A DNA stretch of 64,000 nucleotides from contig JADIZZ010000004.1 of the NCBI GenBank assembly GCA_016704535.1, forward strand, positions 186,001 through 250,000. The letters run 5' to 3'. Source of the stretch: Betaproteobacteria bacterium. GTDB taxonomy: Bacteria; Pseudomonadota; Gammaproteobacteria; Burkholderiales; Burkholderiaceae_C. Made by a program: the position numbers and the translations under genes. A model generated the notes under the pieces. It saw nothing but the letters and a program-made list of their open reading frames with translations, made no database searches and was not told the origin of the DNA. Positions 41,150 to 49,632 of this stretch are shown in pieces (position 1 is the stretch's first letter; each line of letters begins with the position of its first letter).

Positions 41150-42265
41150 ATGAGCCGAGACTTGACCCCCGACGCCTCCCGCCGCCGCGCCCTGGCGCAA
41201 CTCTCGGCCGCCTCGCTGGTCGCCATGACACCCTGGGCGCGCGCGCAGGCGGCCATCAGCGTGGGCATGATCTACGTCGGTCCGAAGGACGACTTCGGCT
41301 ACAACCAGGCGCACGCCGAGTCGGTGGCCGAGGTGAAGAAGATGGCCGGCGTGAAGGTCGTCGAGGAAGAGAACGTGCCCGAGACGCAGGCCGTGCAGAA
41401 GACCATGCAGGGCATGATCTCGCAGGACGGCGCGACACTGCTCTTCCCCACCAGCTTCGGCTACTTCGACCCGCACATGCTGGCCATCGCCGGCAAGAAC
41501 CCCAAGGTGCGCTTCAGCCACTGCGGCGGCATGTGGACCAAGGGCAAGCACCCCGACAACACCGGCAGCTTCTTCGGCTACATCGACGAGGCGCAGTACC
41601 TCAACGGCGTCGTCGCCGGCCACATGAGCAAGAGCAAGAAGCTCGCGTTCGTGGCCGCCAAGCCCATCCCGCAGGTGCTGCGCAACATCAACGCCTACAC
41701 GTTGGGCGCACGCTCGGTCGACCCGAAGATCACCACCAGCGTCATCTTCACCGGCGACTGGAGCATGGCCGTGAAGGAAGCCGAGGCCACCAATGGCCTG
41801 GCCGACCAGGGCTGCGACGTGTTCACGATGCACGTCGACGGCCCCAAGGTGGTGGTGGAGACCGCCGCCAAGCGCGGCAAGATGGTTTGCGGCTACCACG
41901 CCAGCCAGGCCAAGCTGGCGCCCAACGCCTACCTCACGGGCGCCGAGTGGAACTGGCTCACCGCCTACAAGCTGATCATCGACGCCGCACGCACCGGCAA
42001 GCCGCACCCGAACTTCGTGCGCGGCGGGCTGAAGGACGGCTTCGTCAAGACCAGCGCGTACGGCCCGATGGTGAGCGAGGCCGCGCGCAAGGCCGCTGAC
42101 GCCGTGAAGGCCAAGATGGTGGCCGGCAGCTTCGACATCTTCGGCGGTGAACTCAAGGACAACACCGGCAAAGTGGTGATTCCCAAGGGCACAGTCCTCA
42201 AGCAGACCGACCCGGTGCTGGAAGGCATGAACTACCTCGTCGAAGGCGTCGTGGGCAAGATCTGA
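41150..42265 (+). CDS. BMP-family ABC transporter substrate-binding protein
   Basis: A 371-residue basic-membrane-protein (Med/BMP) family binding protein with a Tat-like signal (SRRRALAQLSAASLVAMTPWARAQ). Typical segments are ISVGMIYVGPKDDFGYNQAHAESV, TSFGYFDPHMLAIAGKNP, YIDEAQYLNGVVAGHMSKSKK and NINAYTLGARSVDP. BMP transporters characterised so far import nucleosides or purines. GGAG stands before the ATG. It heads an operon with two permeases, two isochorismatase-fold hydrolases and an ATPase. Confidence 0.88.
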   Translation: MSRDLTPDASRRRALAQLSAASLVAMTPWARAQAAISVGMIYVGPKDDFGYNQAHAESVAEVKKMAGVKVVEEENVPETQAVQKTMQGMISQDGATLLFPTSFGYFDPHMLAIAGKNPKVRFSHCGGMWTKGKHPDNTGSFFGYIDEAQYLNGVVAGHMSKSKKLAFVAAKPIPQVLRNINAYTLGARSVDPKITTSVIFTGDWSMAVKEAEATNGLADQGCDVFTMHVDGPKVVVETAAKRGKMVCGYHASQAKLAPNAYLTGAEWNWLTAYKLIIDAARTGKPHPNFVRGGLKDGFVKTSAYGPMVSEAARKAADAVKAKMVAGSFDIFGGELKDNTGKVVIPKGTVLKQTDPVLEGMNYLVEGVVGKI

Positions 42266-42276
42266 TCGGGCCCACA

Positions 42277-43359
42277 GTGGCAAGGCAAGCCTGGCACGAC
42301 GTCGCGGAGGCCTTTGCGCTGCCTGTGCTGGCGCTCAGCGGCGCGCTGCTGCTCTTCGGCGCCTGGGTCTGGTTCGGCGGCCACGACCCGGTGCAGGCCT
42401 GGTCGCTGCTCTTCCTGGGCGCCTTCGGCGATGCCTTTTCCTGGCAGAACACGCTGCAGCGCGCCGCGCCGCTGATGCTGACCGCGCTGTGCGTGGCCTT
42501 GCCGCAGCGCGCCGGGCTCACCGTCATCGGTGGCGAAGGTGCGCTGGTGCTCGGCGGACTGGCCTGCGCGGCGCTGCCGGTGCTGGTGGGCGTACCCGAG
42601 GGCCGTTTCGGCATCACGCTGCTGCTGGCCGCATCGGCCGCTGCCGGTGCGTTGTGGATCGTGCTGGCCGGCGTGCTGCGCCAGTACCGCGGCGTCAACG
42701 AGACCATCAGCAGCCTGCTGCTGAGCTACGTCGCCATCGCCTTCTTCAAGCACCTGGTCGAAGGCCCGATGCGCGACCCGGCGAGCCTGAACAAGCCCAG
42801 CACGCTGCCGCTGCCCGAAGGCCTGCAGATCGGCACGATGTTCGGCTACGACGTCCACTGGGGCCTGGCCTTCGGCGTCGCGGCCTGCGTCGTCGCGGCC
42901 GTCTGGCTGTCGCGATCGACGCACGGCTTCGCCACGCGCGTGGTGGGTGGCAACGCCCGCGCGGCGCGGCTGGTGGGACTGCCGGCACACCGGCTCATCA
43001 TCACGGCCTGCGCTTTGGGCGGTGCCGCGGCCGGGCTGGCCGGCGGCATCGAGGTGGCGGCGGTGCACATGTCGGCCAATGCATCGCTGATCGCGGGCTT
43101 GGGCTACGCCGGCATCCTGGTCAGCTTCGTGGCGCGCCACCAGCCGCTGGCCATCATCCCGGTGGCCATCCTCTTCGGCGGCTTCGGCGCCGCGGGCAGC
43201 CTCCTTCAGCGGCGCATGGGCTTGCCCGATGCGTCGGTGCAGGTGCTGCTCGGCTTTGCCTTCGTGCTGATCCTGGCGACGGAAGCTTGGCGCGGACGGC
43301 TGCTGCCCTTCAGCCTGCTGCCACAGCGCGCGCCGCAGCCGGCGGTGAAGGGGGCCTGA
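42277..43359 (+). CDS. ABC transporter permease, BMP type (first)
   Basis: A 360-residue BPD_transp_2 family permease with about eight to ten transmembrane segments, for example FALPVLALSGALLLFGAWVWF near the N-terminus. Characteristic parts are RAAPLMLTALCVALPQRAGLTVIGGEGALVLGG, YRGVNETISSLLLSYVAI and the C-terminal GFGAAGSLLQRRMGLPDASVQVLLGF. It starts with GTG 11 bp after the BMP-protein gene. The second permease gene, normally adjacent, is displaced by the 0.64-kb repeat copy B. Confidence 0.87.
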   Translation: MARQAWHDVAEAFALPVLALSGALLLFGAWVWFGGHDPVQAWSLLFLGAFGDAFSWQNTLQRAAPLMLTALCVALPQRAGLTVIGGEGALVLGGLACAALPVLVGVPEGRFGITLLLAASAAAGALWIVLAGVLRQYRGVNETISSLLLSYVAIAFFKHLVEGPMRDPASLNKPSTLPLPEGLQIGTMFGYDVHWGLAFGVAACVVAAVWLSRSTHGFATRVVGGNARAARLVGLPAHRLIITACALGGAAAGLAGGIEVAAVHMSANASLIAGLGYAGILVSFVARHQPLAIIPVAILFGGFGAAGSLLQRRMGLPDASVQVLLGFAFVLILATEAWRGRLLPFSLLPQRAPQPAVKGA

Positions 43360-43402
43360 AGTGACGCGGCGCACCTTCACTTGCAGCTTGGGTGCGATGG
43401 CG

Positions 43403-44039
43403 GCTTGCGGCCCTTTGGGGACGTTGGTCGCTGTCCGCTTTCCGCGTTCGGCGACAAGGGCGGGTCGCGTCAGGCGGTGCCCGGCGGCGTCGCCGACTGT
43501 GGCGGCCTTCGCTTCGCTCAGGCTGCCCTGCGCTGCTCGCCTTGAGGGCGTGCCGCATAACTCGCTGCGCTCACTTCGTTCGCTACGCTCAGACAGGATG
43601 CGGCAAGTCAGTTCACGAAGCGCGCTGCGCGCGCCGCCCTCAAGACTGCGCTGCTCGGCGCCACACACGGCGACGCCGCCGGGCACCGCCTGCCGCTCAA
43701 GCCACGGAGGAGGCGCTCGCCGAGTGCCCGCTTTGGTTCCTGCAAAGGGCTGTCCGGGCGGGGCGCGGCGTGCGTGTGAAGCGCTGAGGAGCGCAGGGTT
43801 CATGGCCCGCGCGCGCAGCGCGCCTCGTGGACACTTCTGGCGCATCCTGTCTGAGCGTAGCGAACGAAGTGAGCGCAGCGAGTTATGCGCCGGGCCATGG
43901 ACCCGAGCACCACAGGGCAGTCGGCGCGCAGCGCCGACCGCTTCAGTCGCACGCCGCGCCCCGCCCGGACAGCCCTTTGCTGCCACCGGGCTCAACGCGC
44001 AAAAGCGGACGCTGAACGTCGGCAAAGGGCCGCAAGCCG
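43403..44039. repeat. Long non-coding inverted-repeat element, copy B
   Basis: A 637-bp element between the two permease genes of the BMP operon, nearly identical to copy A (18734-19369), with a single-base insertion in GCAAGTCAGTT and a few substitutions, mainly near the right end. The 53-bp module lies at 43552-43604 and its inverted partner at 43840-43890. The ends pair: GCTTGCGGCCCTTTGGGGACG against ...AACGTCGGCAAAGGGCCGCAAGC. It adds about 720 bp of untranslated sequence within what should be a compact operon. Confidence 0.8.
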
Positions 44040-44079
44040 GCACTCGCCGCAACACGCGCAGCGCCTAGGACAAGCACGC

Positions 44080-44994
44080 ATGGAAGCCTTCTTCGACGTA
44101 CTGCTTGCCGTGCTCGGCGGCGCCATCCGCGTCGGCACGCCCTTTCTTTTCGTCAGCCTGGGCGAGTGCCTCACCGAGAAGAGCGGCCGCATCAACCTGG
44201 GCCTGGAAGGTGTGCTGGTGTTCAGCGCCATGGCCGGCTTTGGTGGCGCCTACCTCAGCGGTTCACCCTGGCTGGGTGTGCTGCTGGCCGGCGCCAGCGG
44301 CGCGCTGCTGGCGCTGCTGCACGGGCTGGTGTGCTCGCTGCCGCGCGTGAACGACATCGCGATGGGCATCGCGCTGATGATGCTGGGCGCGGGCCTGGCC
44401 TTCTACCTGGGCAAGCCCCTGATCCAGCCGCAGGCGCCGCAGATCCCGTCCATCGACCTGGGCTGGTGGAGCGACTCCGGCCAGGTGCAGGCGGCACTGA
44501 AGGTCAATGCACTCTTCCCCATCGGCGTGCTGCTCGCCCTGGGCATGGGGTGGGCCTTCATGAACACGCGCTGGGGCCTGCTGGTGCGCATGGTGGGTGA
44601 TTCGGCCGACGCCGCGCGCGCGCTGGGCAACAGCGTGAACGGCATCCGCATCGCGGCCACCACCGCGGGCGGCTTCATCGCCGGGCTTGGCGGCGCGTCG
44701 CTCAGCCTCTACTACCCGGGCAGCTGGAACGAAGGCCTGTCCAGCGGCCAGGGCCTGATTGCGGTGGCGCTGGTCATCTTTGCGCGCTGGCAGCCGCTGC
44801 GCTGCCTGTGGGCGGCGCTGCTCTTCGGCGGCGCGGGTGCCCTGGGCCCGGCGCTGCAGAGCGTGGGCGTCAGCGGCTACTACCACCTCTTCAACGCCGT
44901 GCCCTACCTGCTCACGCTGGCCATCCTGGTGTGGACCTGCTCGCCCAAGCGCAGCATCAAGGGCGCGCCGCTGGAACTGGGGATGGCGAAGTGA
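44080..44994 (+). CDS. ABC transporter permease, BMP type (second)
   Basis: A 304-residue BPD_transp_2 permease, partner of the one at 42277. Family marks are GTPFLFVSLGECLTEKSGRINLGLEGVLVFSA, ARALGNSVNGIRIAATTAGGFIAGLGGASLSLYYPGSWNEGLSSGQGLIAVALVIFARWQP and terminal YYHLFNAVPYLLTLAIL. The ATG at 44080 has TAGGAC upstream and comes 41 bp after the end of repeat copy B; upstream in-frame codons belong to the repeat. The stop overlaps the GTG of the next gene. Confidence 0.88.
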   Translation: MEAFFDVLLAVLGGAIRVGTPFLFVSLGECLTEKSGRINLGLEGVLVFSAMAGFGGAYLSGSPWLGVLLAGASGALLALLHGLVCSLPRVNDIAMGIALMMLGAGLAFYLGKPLIQPQAPQIPSIDLGWWSDSGQVQAALKVNALFPIGVLLALGMGWAFMNTRWGLLVRMVGDSADAARALGNSVNGIRIAATTAGGFIAGLGGASLSLYYPGSWNEGLSSGQGLIAVALVIFARWQPLRCLWAALLFGGAGALGPALQSVGVSGYYHLFNAVPYLLTLAILVWTCSPKRSIKGAPLELGMAK

Positions 44995-45674
44995 GCTTCG
45001 TCATCGCGAACCCCTACCTCTGGCCCTACGACGGCGACCTGCGCGCGGCCAACACCGCGCTCGTCGTCATCGACATGCAGACGGACTTCTGCGGCGCGGG
45101 CGGCTACGTCGACAGCATGGGCTACGACCTGGCGCTGACCCGCGCGCCCATCGAGCCGATACGCGCGCTGCTGGCCGCATTCCGTGCCGGTGGCTTCCCC
45201 ATCATCCACACGCGCGAAGGCCACCGGCCCGACCTGTCGGACCTGCCGGCCAACAAGCGCTGGCGCTCACAGCGCATCGGCGCGGGCATCGGGGATGCCG
45301 GGCCTTGCGGCCGCATCCTCGTGCGCGGCGAACCCGGCTGGGAAATCATCCCCGAGCTGGCGCCGCGGCCCGGCGAGGTGGTCATCGACAAGCCCGGCAA
45401 GGGCAGCTTCTTTGCCACCGACCTCGAACTCATCCTGCACACCCGCGGCATCCGCAACCTGGTGCTCACCGGCATCACCACCGACGTCTGCGTGCACACG
45501 ACGATGCGCGAGGCCAACGACCGCGGCTTCGAGTGCCTGATCGTCGAAGACGCCACCGGCGCCACCGACCGCGACAACCACGAAGCCGCGCTGAAGATGG
45601 TGACGATGCAGGGCGGCGTGTTCGGCGCCGTATCGAGCACACGGGCGATCATCGAGACGCTGCAGGGACTTTGA
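44991..45674 (+). CDS. Isochorismatase-fold cysteine hydrolase, probable biuret hydrolase
   Basis: A 227-residue cysteine hydrolase. The triad is Asp28 (LVVIDMQTDF), Lys134 (VIDKPGKGSFF) and Cys167 (GITTDVCVHTTMREANDRG); the spacings of 106 and 33 residues equal those I recall for biuret hydrolase BiuH (Asp36, Lys142, Cys175). The active-site neighbourhood and the tail VEDATGATDRDNHEAALKMVTMQGGVFGAVSST also read like BiuH. Biuret hydrolysis yields allophanate, the substrate of the AtzF-like enzyme encoded upstream. It is coupled to the permease gene by a GTGA overlap. RutB-type ureidoacrylate hydrolase is the alternative. Confidence 0.75.
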   Translation: MSFVIANPYLWPYDGDLRAANTALVVIDMQTDFCGAGGYVDSMGYDLALTRAPIEPIRALLAAFRAGGFPIIHTREGHRPDLSDLPANKRWRSQRIGAGIGDAGPCGRILVRGEPGWEIIPELAPRPGEVVIDKPGKGSFFATDLELILHTRGIRNLVLTGITTDVCVHTTMREANDRGFECLIVEDATGATDRDNHEAALKMVTMQGGVFGAVSSTRAIIETLQGL

Positions 45675-45676
45675 AC

Positions 45677-47272
45677 ATGCACGCGCTGGCCCTCGACACC
45701 TACGACCTCACCAAGCGCTTCGGCGCCTTCACCGCGCTGAACGCCGTGTCGCTGAAGGTGCGCCCGGGCACCGTGCATGCGCTGCTGGGCGAAAACGGCG
45801 CCGGCAAGAGCACGCTGGTGAAGTGCGTGGTCGGCTACTACCGGCCCGACGACGGCGCCGTCCTGGTGGACGGCCGCGAACAGGCCATCAGCTCGCCCAC
45901 CGTCGCGCGCGACCTGGGCATCGGCATGGTCTACCAGCACTTCACCGTGGTGCCCGGCATGACGGTGGCCGAGAACCTGCTGCTCGCGCGCGGAAGACTC
46001 CCCGCGGTCATCGACTGGAAGAAGGTGCGTGCCGAACTGTCGGCCTTCCTCGAGACCACACCCTTCAAGCTCGACCTCGACGCCACGCCGCAGGACCTGT
46101 CGGCCGGCGAGAAGCAGAAGCTCGAGATCCTCAAGCAGCTCTACCTCCGGCCGCGGCTGCTGATCCTGGACGAACCCACCAGCGTGCTGACGCCGCAGGA
46201 AGCCGACGAGGTGCTTGGCCTGTTGAAGGACCGCGCCCACGCTGGCGACTGCACGGTGGTGATGATCACGCACAAGTTCCGCGAGGTGGCCGAGCACGCC
46301 GACGACGTGAGCGTGCTGCGCCGCGGCGCGCTGGTGGCCAGCCATGCGGTGGCCGAGGTGTCGGCCGACGCCCTGGCCGCGGCCATGGTGGGCGAAGGCC
46401 GCAGCGCCAAGGCCGCAGCGCTGGTGCGCGAAGGCCATGCCGGCACCGGCCCGGCGCGACTGCAGGTGCACGGGTTGGAAGTGGCCGGCGACCGCGGCGA
46501 ACTGGCGGTGCAGGGCCTGAGCCTGGAAGTGCGCGGCGGCGAGATCGTCGGCGTGGCCGGCGTCTCGGGCAACGGCCAGCGTGAGCTGATGGAGGCGCTG
46601 GTGGGCCAGCGTGCCGTCGACGGCGGCAACGTGCGTGTCAGCGGCGAGAGCTTCCGCGCCACGCGCGAACAGAACCGGCGCCTGAAGGTGCGCAGTCTGC
46701 CCGAGGAGCCGCTACGGAATGCCTGCGTGGGCGAGTTGAGCGTCGGCCACAACATGGGCCTGCGGGTCTTCGACGCCGAGCCCGCAGCTCGCCGGGGCTG
46801 GCTGCGTTTCGGCGTGCTGCGCGACAAGGCGCGGGCGCTGATCACCGAATACGGCGTGAAGACGCAGGGCGAAGGTGCGGCCATACGCACACTCTCGGGC
46901 GGCAACGTGCAGCGTGCGGTGTTGGCGCGTGAACTGGCCGAGGACGCCGACCTGCTGCTCGTCAGCAACCCGGTCTTCGGGCTGGACTTCGCGGCCGTGG
47001 CCGAGATCCACACCCGGCTGGTGGCAGCGCGCAACCGTGGCACCGCGGTGCTGCTGGTCAGCGAGGACCTCGACGAACTGCTGCACCTCAGCGACCGCAT
47101 CGTCGTGATGAGCGAAGGCCGCATCGTCTTCGAATGCGCTGCGGCGGGCGCCGACCGGCGCACGCTGGGTGCCTACATGGGCGGCCATGGTGGCGGGCAC
47201 GGCCACGATCCCGACCCGGCATCCGCGCCCCCGCGGGCCGCCGCCACGCATGCCACCGAGGCCGCCGCATGA
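45677..47272 (+). CDS. ABC transporter ATPase, BMP type (two nucleotide-binding domains)
   Basis: A 531-residue tandem ABC ATPase. The first domain is complete: Walker A GENGAGKST, MVYQHFTVVPGMTVAENLLL, signature DLSAGEKQKLEI and Walker B LLILDEPTSVLTP. The second is degenerate as usual for this family: GVSGNGQRELM, LSGGNVQRAVLAREL and LLLVSNPVFGLD without the catalytic Glu. It powers permeases 42277 and 44080. The C-terminus ends in a His/Gly-rich tail (GGHGGGHGHDPDPAS) that could bind metal. It overlaps the next gene by 4 bp. Confidence 0.9.
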   Translation: MHALALDTYDLTKRFGAFTALNAVSLKVRPGTVHALLGENGAGKSTLVKCVVGYYRPDDGAVLVDGREQAISSPTVARDLGIGMVYQHFTVVPGMTVAENLLLARGRLPAVIDWKKVRAELSAFLETTPFKLDLDATPQDLSAGEKQKLEILKQLYLRPRLLILDEPTSVLTPQEADEVLGLLKDRAHAGDCTVVMITHKFREVAEHADDVSVLRRGALVASHAVAEVSADALAAAMVGEGRSAKAAALVREGHAGTGPARLQVHGLEVAGDRGELAVQGLSLEVRGGEIVGVAGVSGNGQRELMEALVGQRAVDGGNVRVSGESFRATREQNRRLKVRSLPEEPLRNACVGELSVGHNMGLRVFDAEPAARRGWLRFGVLRDKARALITEYGVKTQGEGAAIRTLSGGNVQRAVLARELAEDADLLLVSNPVFGLDFAAVAEIHTRLVAARNRGTAVLLVSEDLDELLHLSDRIVVMSEGRIVFECAAAGADRRTLGAYMGGHGGGHGHDPDPASAPPRAAATHATEAAA

Positions 47273-47952
47273 TCGCCGTGCCCGCCCGACCGTTCGCCTA
47301 CCCGTTGGCGCCAGAGGGCCGCACCGCGCTCGTGGTCATCGACATGCAGCGCGACTTCATCGAACCCGGCGGCTTCGGCGCCAGCCTGGGCAACGACGTG
47401 ACGCTGCTGCACACCGCCATCGCGCCCATCGTGTCGCTGCTGGCGGCCTGGCGCGCGCGCGGCTGGCCGGTGCTGCACACGCGGGAATGCCACCGGCCCG
47501 ACCTGTCGGACTGCCCGCCCGCCAAGCGCGGGCGTGGTGAACCGCTGCTCCGCATCGGCGACCCGGGACCGATGGGCCGCCTGCTGGTGGCCGGCGAGCC
47601 GGGCGCCGACATCATCCCGGCGCTGGCGCCAGCGCCCGGGGAGTGGGTCATCGACAAACCCGGCAAGGGCATGTTCTGGGGCACCTGCGCGCCCGAGGGC
47701 CTGCACGCCAGGCTGCAGGCCGCCGGCATCACGCACCTGTTGTTCACTGGCGTGACGACCGAAGTGTGCGTGCAGACCAGCATGCGTGAAGCGAACGACC
47801 GCGGCTACACCTGCCTGATCGTCCAAGACGCGACCGAGAGCTACTTTCCCGCCTTCAAGCGGGCGACGCTGGAAACGATCGTCGCGCAAGGCGGCATCGT
47901 CGGCTGGTGCGCACCGTCGGCGGCGGTGCTGGCGGCGCTGGCACCCGCATGA
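47269..47952 (+). CDS. Second isochorismatase-fold cysteine hydrolase
   Basis: A 227-residue paralogue of the hydrolase at 44991, with Asp25 (LVVIDMQRDF), Lys130 (WVIDKPGKGMFWGT) and Cys167 (GVTTEVCVQTSMREANDRG). Substrate-loop residues differ (KGMFWGTCAPEGLHARLQ instead of KGSFFATDLELILHTRG), so it probably acts on a related amide, ureide or carbamate rather than duplicating the first enzyme. Its ATG overlaps the ATPase stop (ATGA). Together the two hydrolases bracket the ATPase gene, which implies that the transporter's cargo is their substrate. The precise substrate is unknown. Confidence 0.78.
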   Translation: MIAVPARPFAYPLAPEGRTALVVIDMQRDFIEPGGFGASLGNDVTLLHTAIAPIVSLLAAWRARGWPVLHTRECHRPDLSDCPPAKRGRGEPLLRIGDPGPMGRLLVAGEPGADIIPALAPAPGEWVIDKPGKGMFWGTCAPEGLHARLQAAGITHLLFTGVTTEVCVQTSMREANDRGYTCLIVQDATESYFPAFKRATLETIVAQGGIVGWCAPSAAVLAALAPA

Positions 47953-47959
47953 GTTCGCG

Positions 47960-48115
47960 GCAGTCGACCATGGCCCGCTGCACCGGATGCAGCGTGCCAT
48001 CGGCGGCGGCCACGTCTTCCACCGTGAACAGCGCCTTGCCGTCGAGCGTGGGCAGGAACTGGATGCAGGCGTTGACCGGCCGCAGCTGCAGGAAGCGGAT
48101 TGGGCGGGTGTTCAT
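47960..48115 (-). pseudogene. xdhA: Xanthine dehydrogenase small subunit (xdhA) remnant
   Basis: 52 codons on the minus strand: start MNTRPIRF, then directly LRPVNACIQFLPTLDGK, ALFTVEDVAAADGTLHPVQ and RAMVDC. The second part is the well-conserved [2Fe-2S] domain of XdhA; the first eight residues match its N-terminus. About 55-60 codons with the first iron-sulfur Cys cluster are missing between them, and everything after VDC is lost. An internal in-frame deletion plus 3' loss explains it. guaD next door is a common neighbour of xdhABC. Confidence 0.75.
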
Positions 48116-48235
48116 CGTCTGCGTGTTCGGGGGCATCGTGGCCTGAAGGGCCAGTCAGCGCGGGCGCGCCCGCCATGCCCGAGCAATTGCCGCGCCGGGC
48201 AGCGGGCCCGAAAGCTGCGAGATGATCGACTGGCC

Positions 48236-49567
48236 ATGAAACTCGCCCTGCGCGCCGACCTGCTGGACTTCACCGCCACCCCGTCCTGGGGCAGCCCGAC
48301 GATGGACGGCGTGCGCTTCCGCCCAGACCACTGGCTGCTCGTCGACGGCGGCCGCATCGTCGGCGCCGGGCCGGCAGCCACCCTGGCCCCTGGCCCAGAC
48401 TGGCAACGCCACGACCACCGCGGCCGCCTGCTGCTGCCGGGCTTCATCGACACCCACGTGCACTGCCCGCAGCTCGACGTCATCGCCAGCTGGGGCGCCG
48501 GGCTGCTGGACTGGCTGGAGACCTATACCTTTCCTGCCGAGCAGCGTTTCGTCGATCCCGACGTGGCTGCAGACGGCGCCGCGCGCTTCCTCGACGCGCT
48601 GCTGGCGCACGGCACCACGGCGGCCGTCGTCTTCTCCACCGTGCACAGCGCGGCCACCGATGCGCTCTTCGCCGCCGCACAGCAGCACGGCATGCGCCTG
48701 GTCACCGGCAAGGTACTGATGGACCGCCACGCCCCCGACGGCCTGCGCGACGACGTGGCCGGCGCCGAGAGGGACTGCGAAGCGCTGATCGCGCGGTGGC
48801 ACGGCCAGGGGCGCAATACCTACGCGGCGACGATCCGCTTCGCCGTCACCAGCACGCCGGAGCAGCTGGCCATGGCGGGTGAGCTCGGTCGCCGGCACGC
48901 CGGGCTCTACATGCAGACACACGTGGCCGAGAACCTCGACGAGGTGAAATGGGTGGCCGCCCTCTTCCCCGAGGCGCGCAGCTACCTCGACGTCTACCAC
49001 CGCGCCGGCCTGCTGCACGAGCGCGCCGTCCTGGCGCATGGCATCTGGCTCGACGCCCACGACAGGGCACTGCTGCGCGAGACCGGTGCACACATCGCGC
49101 ACAGCCCGAGCAGCAACCTCTTCCTGGGCAGTGGCCTGTTCGACTGGCAGGCGGCGCGCGACGCCGGGCACCGTGTCAGCATCGCCAGCGACGTGGGCGG
49201 CGGCACCAGCCTGTCCATGCTGCGCACGCTGGCCGAGGCCTACAAGGTGCAGGCGCTGCGCGGCACGCGGCTCAACGCCTGGACGGCTCTGCATGCCGCC
49301 ACGCGCGGCGCGGCCGAGGCGCTTGGCCTGGCGCACGAGATCGGCCACCTGGGCACGGGCACGCTGGCCGACCTGGCGGTCTGGGACTGGTCGCACGGCC
49401 CGGTGGCCGGGCACCGCGACGCCGTGGCGCGCGGCGCAGTGCCCGGCCTGCCGGCGCAGGACCTGCACGCGCGGGTCTTCGCATGGATGACGCTGGGCGA
49501 CGAACGCAACCTGGCTGCCACCTACGTTGCGGGGCGGCTGGCAGCAGGCTCGACGAGAGGCCCGTGA
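48236..49567 (+). CDS. guaD: Guanine deaminase
   Basis: A 443-residue zinc amidohydrolase converting guanine to xanthine and ammonia. Metal motif PGFIDTHVHCPQLDVIASWG, LLDWLETYTFPAEQRF (strongly characteristic of GuaD), YMQTHVAENLDEVKW, HGIWLDAHDRALLRETGAHIAHSPSSNLFLGSGLF and catalytic Asp in IASDVGGGTSLSML are all present. The ATG at 48236 begins MKLALRADLLDF. The product xanthine would need a xanthine dehydrogenase, of which only a remnant is left beside this gene. A porin gene follows 65 bp downstream. Confidence 0.94.
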   Translation: MKLALRADLLDFTATPSWGSPTMDGVRFRPDHWLLVDGGRIVGAGPAATLAPGPDWQRHDHRGRLLLPGFIDTHVHCPQLDVIASWGAGLLDWLETYTFPAEQRFVDPDVAADGAARFLDALLAHGTTAAVVFSTVHSAATDALFAAAQQHGMRLVTGKVLMDRHAPDGLRDDVAGAERDCEALIARWHGQGRNTYAATIRFAVTSTPEQLAMAGELGRRHAGLYMQTHVAENLDEVKWVAALFPEARSYLDVYHRAGLLHERAVLAHGIWLDAHDRALLRETGAHIAHSPSSNLFLGSGLFDWQAARDAGHRVSIASDVGGGTSLSMLRTLAEAYKVQALRGTRLNAWTALHAATRGAAEALGLAHEIGHLGTGTLADLAVWDWSHGPVAGHRDAVARGAVPGLPAQDLHARVFAWMTLGDERNLAATYVAGRLAAGSTRGP

Positions 49568-49632
49568 CAGACCCGGATCGGATCTTGCTAACCCCGCGGT
49601 CGACCTGTTGTCAACCGAAGAGGAGGAGTTCC

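Noticed and set aside
18734..44039. Target-site duplications at the ends of repeats A, B and C
   Set aside because: No convincing direct repeats flank any copy by eye, and the exact ends are uncertain, so transposition is not asserted as proven.
43392..44068. Several open frames inside repeat copy B that read on toward the permease gene
   Set aside because: They are products of high GC content; the translated sequences repeat motifs such as SLRSLRSDRMRQ from the inverted modules and show no domain. The true permease starts at 44080.
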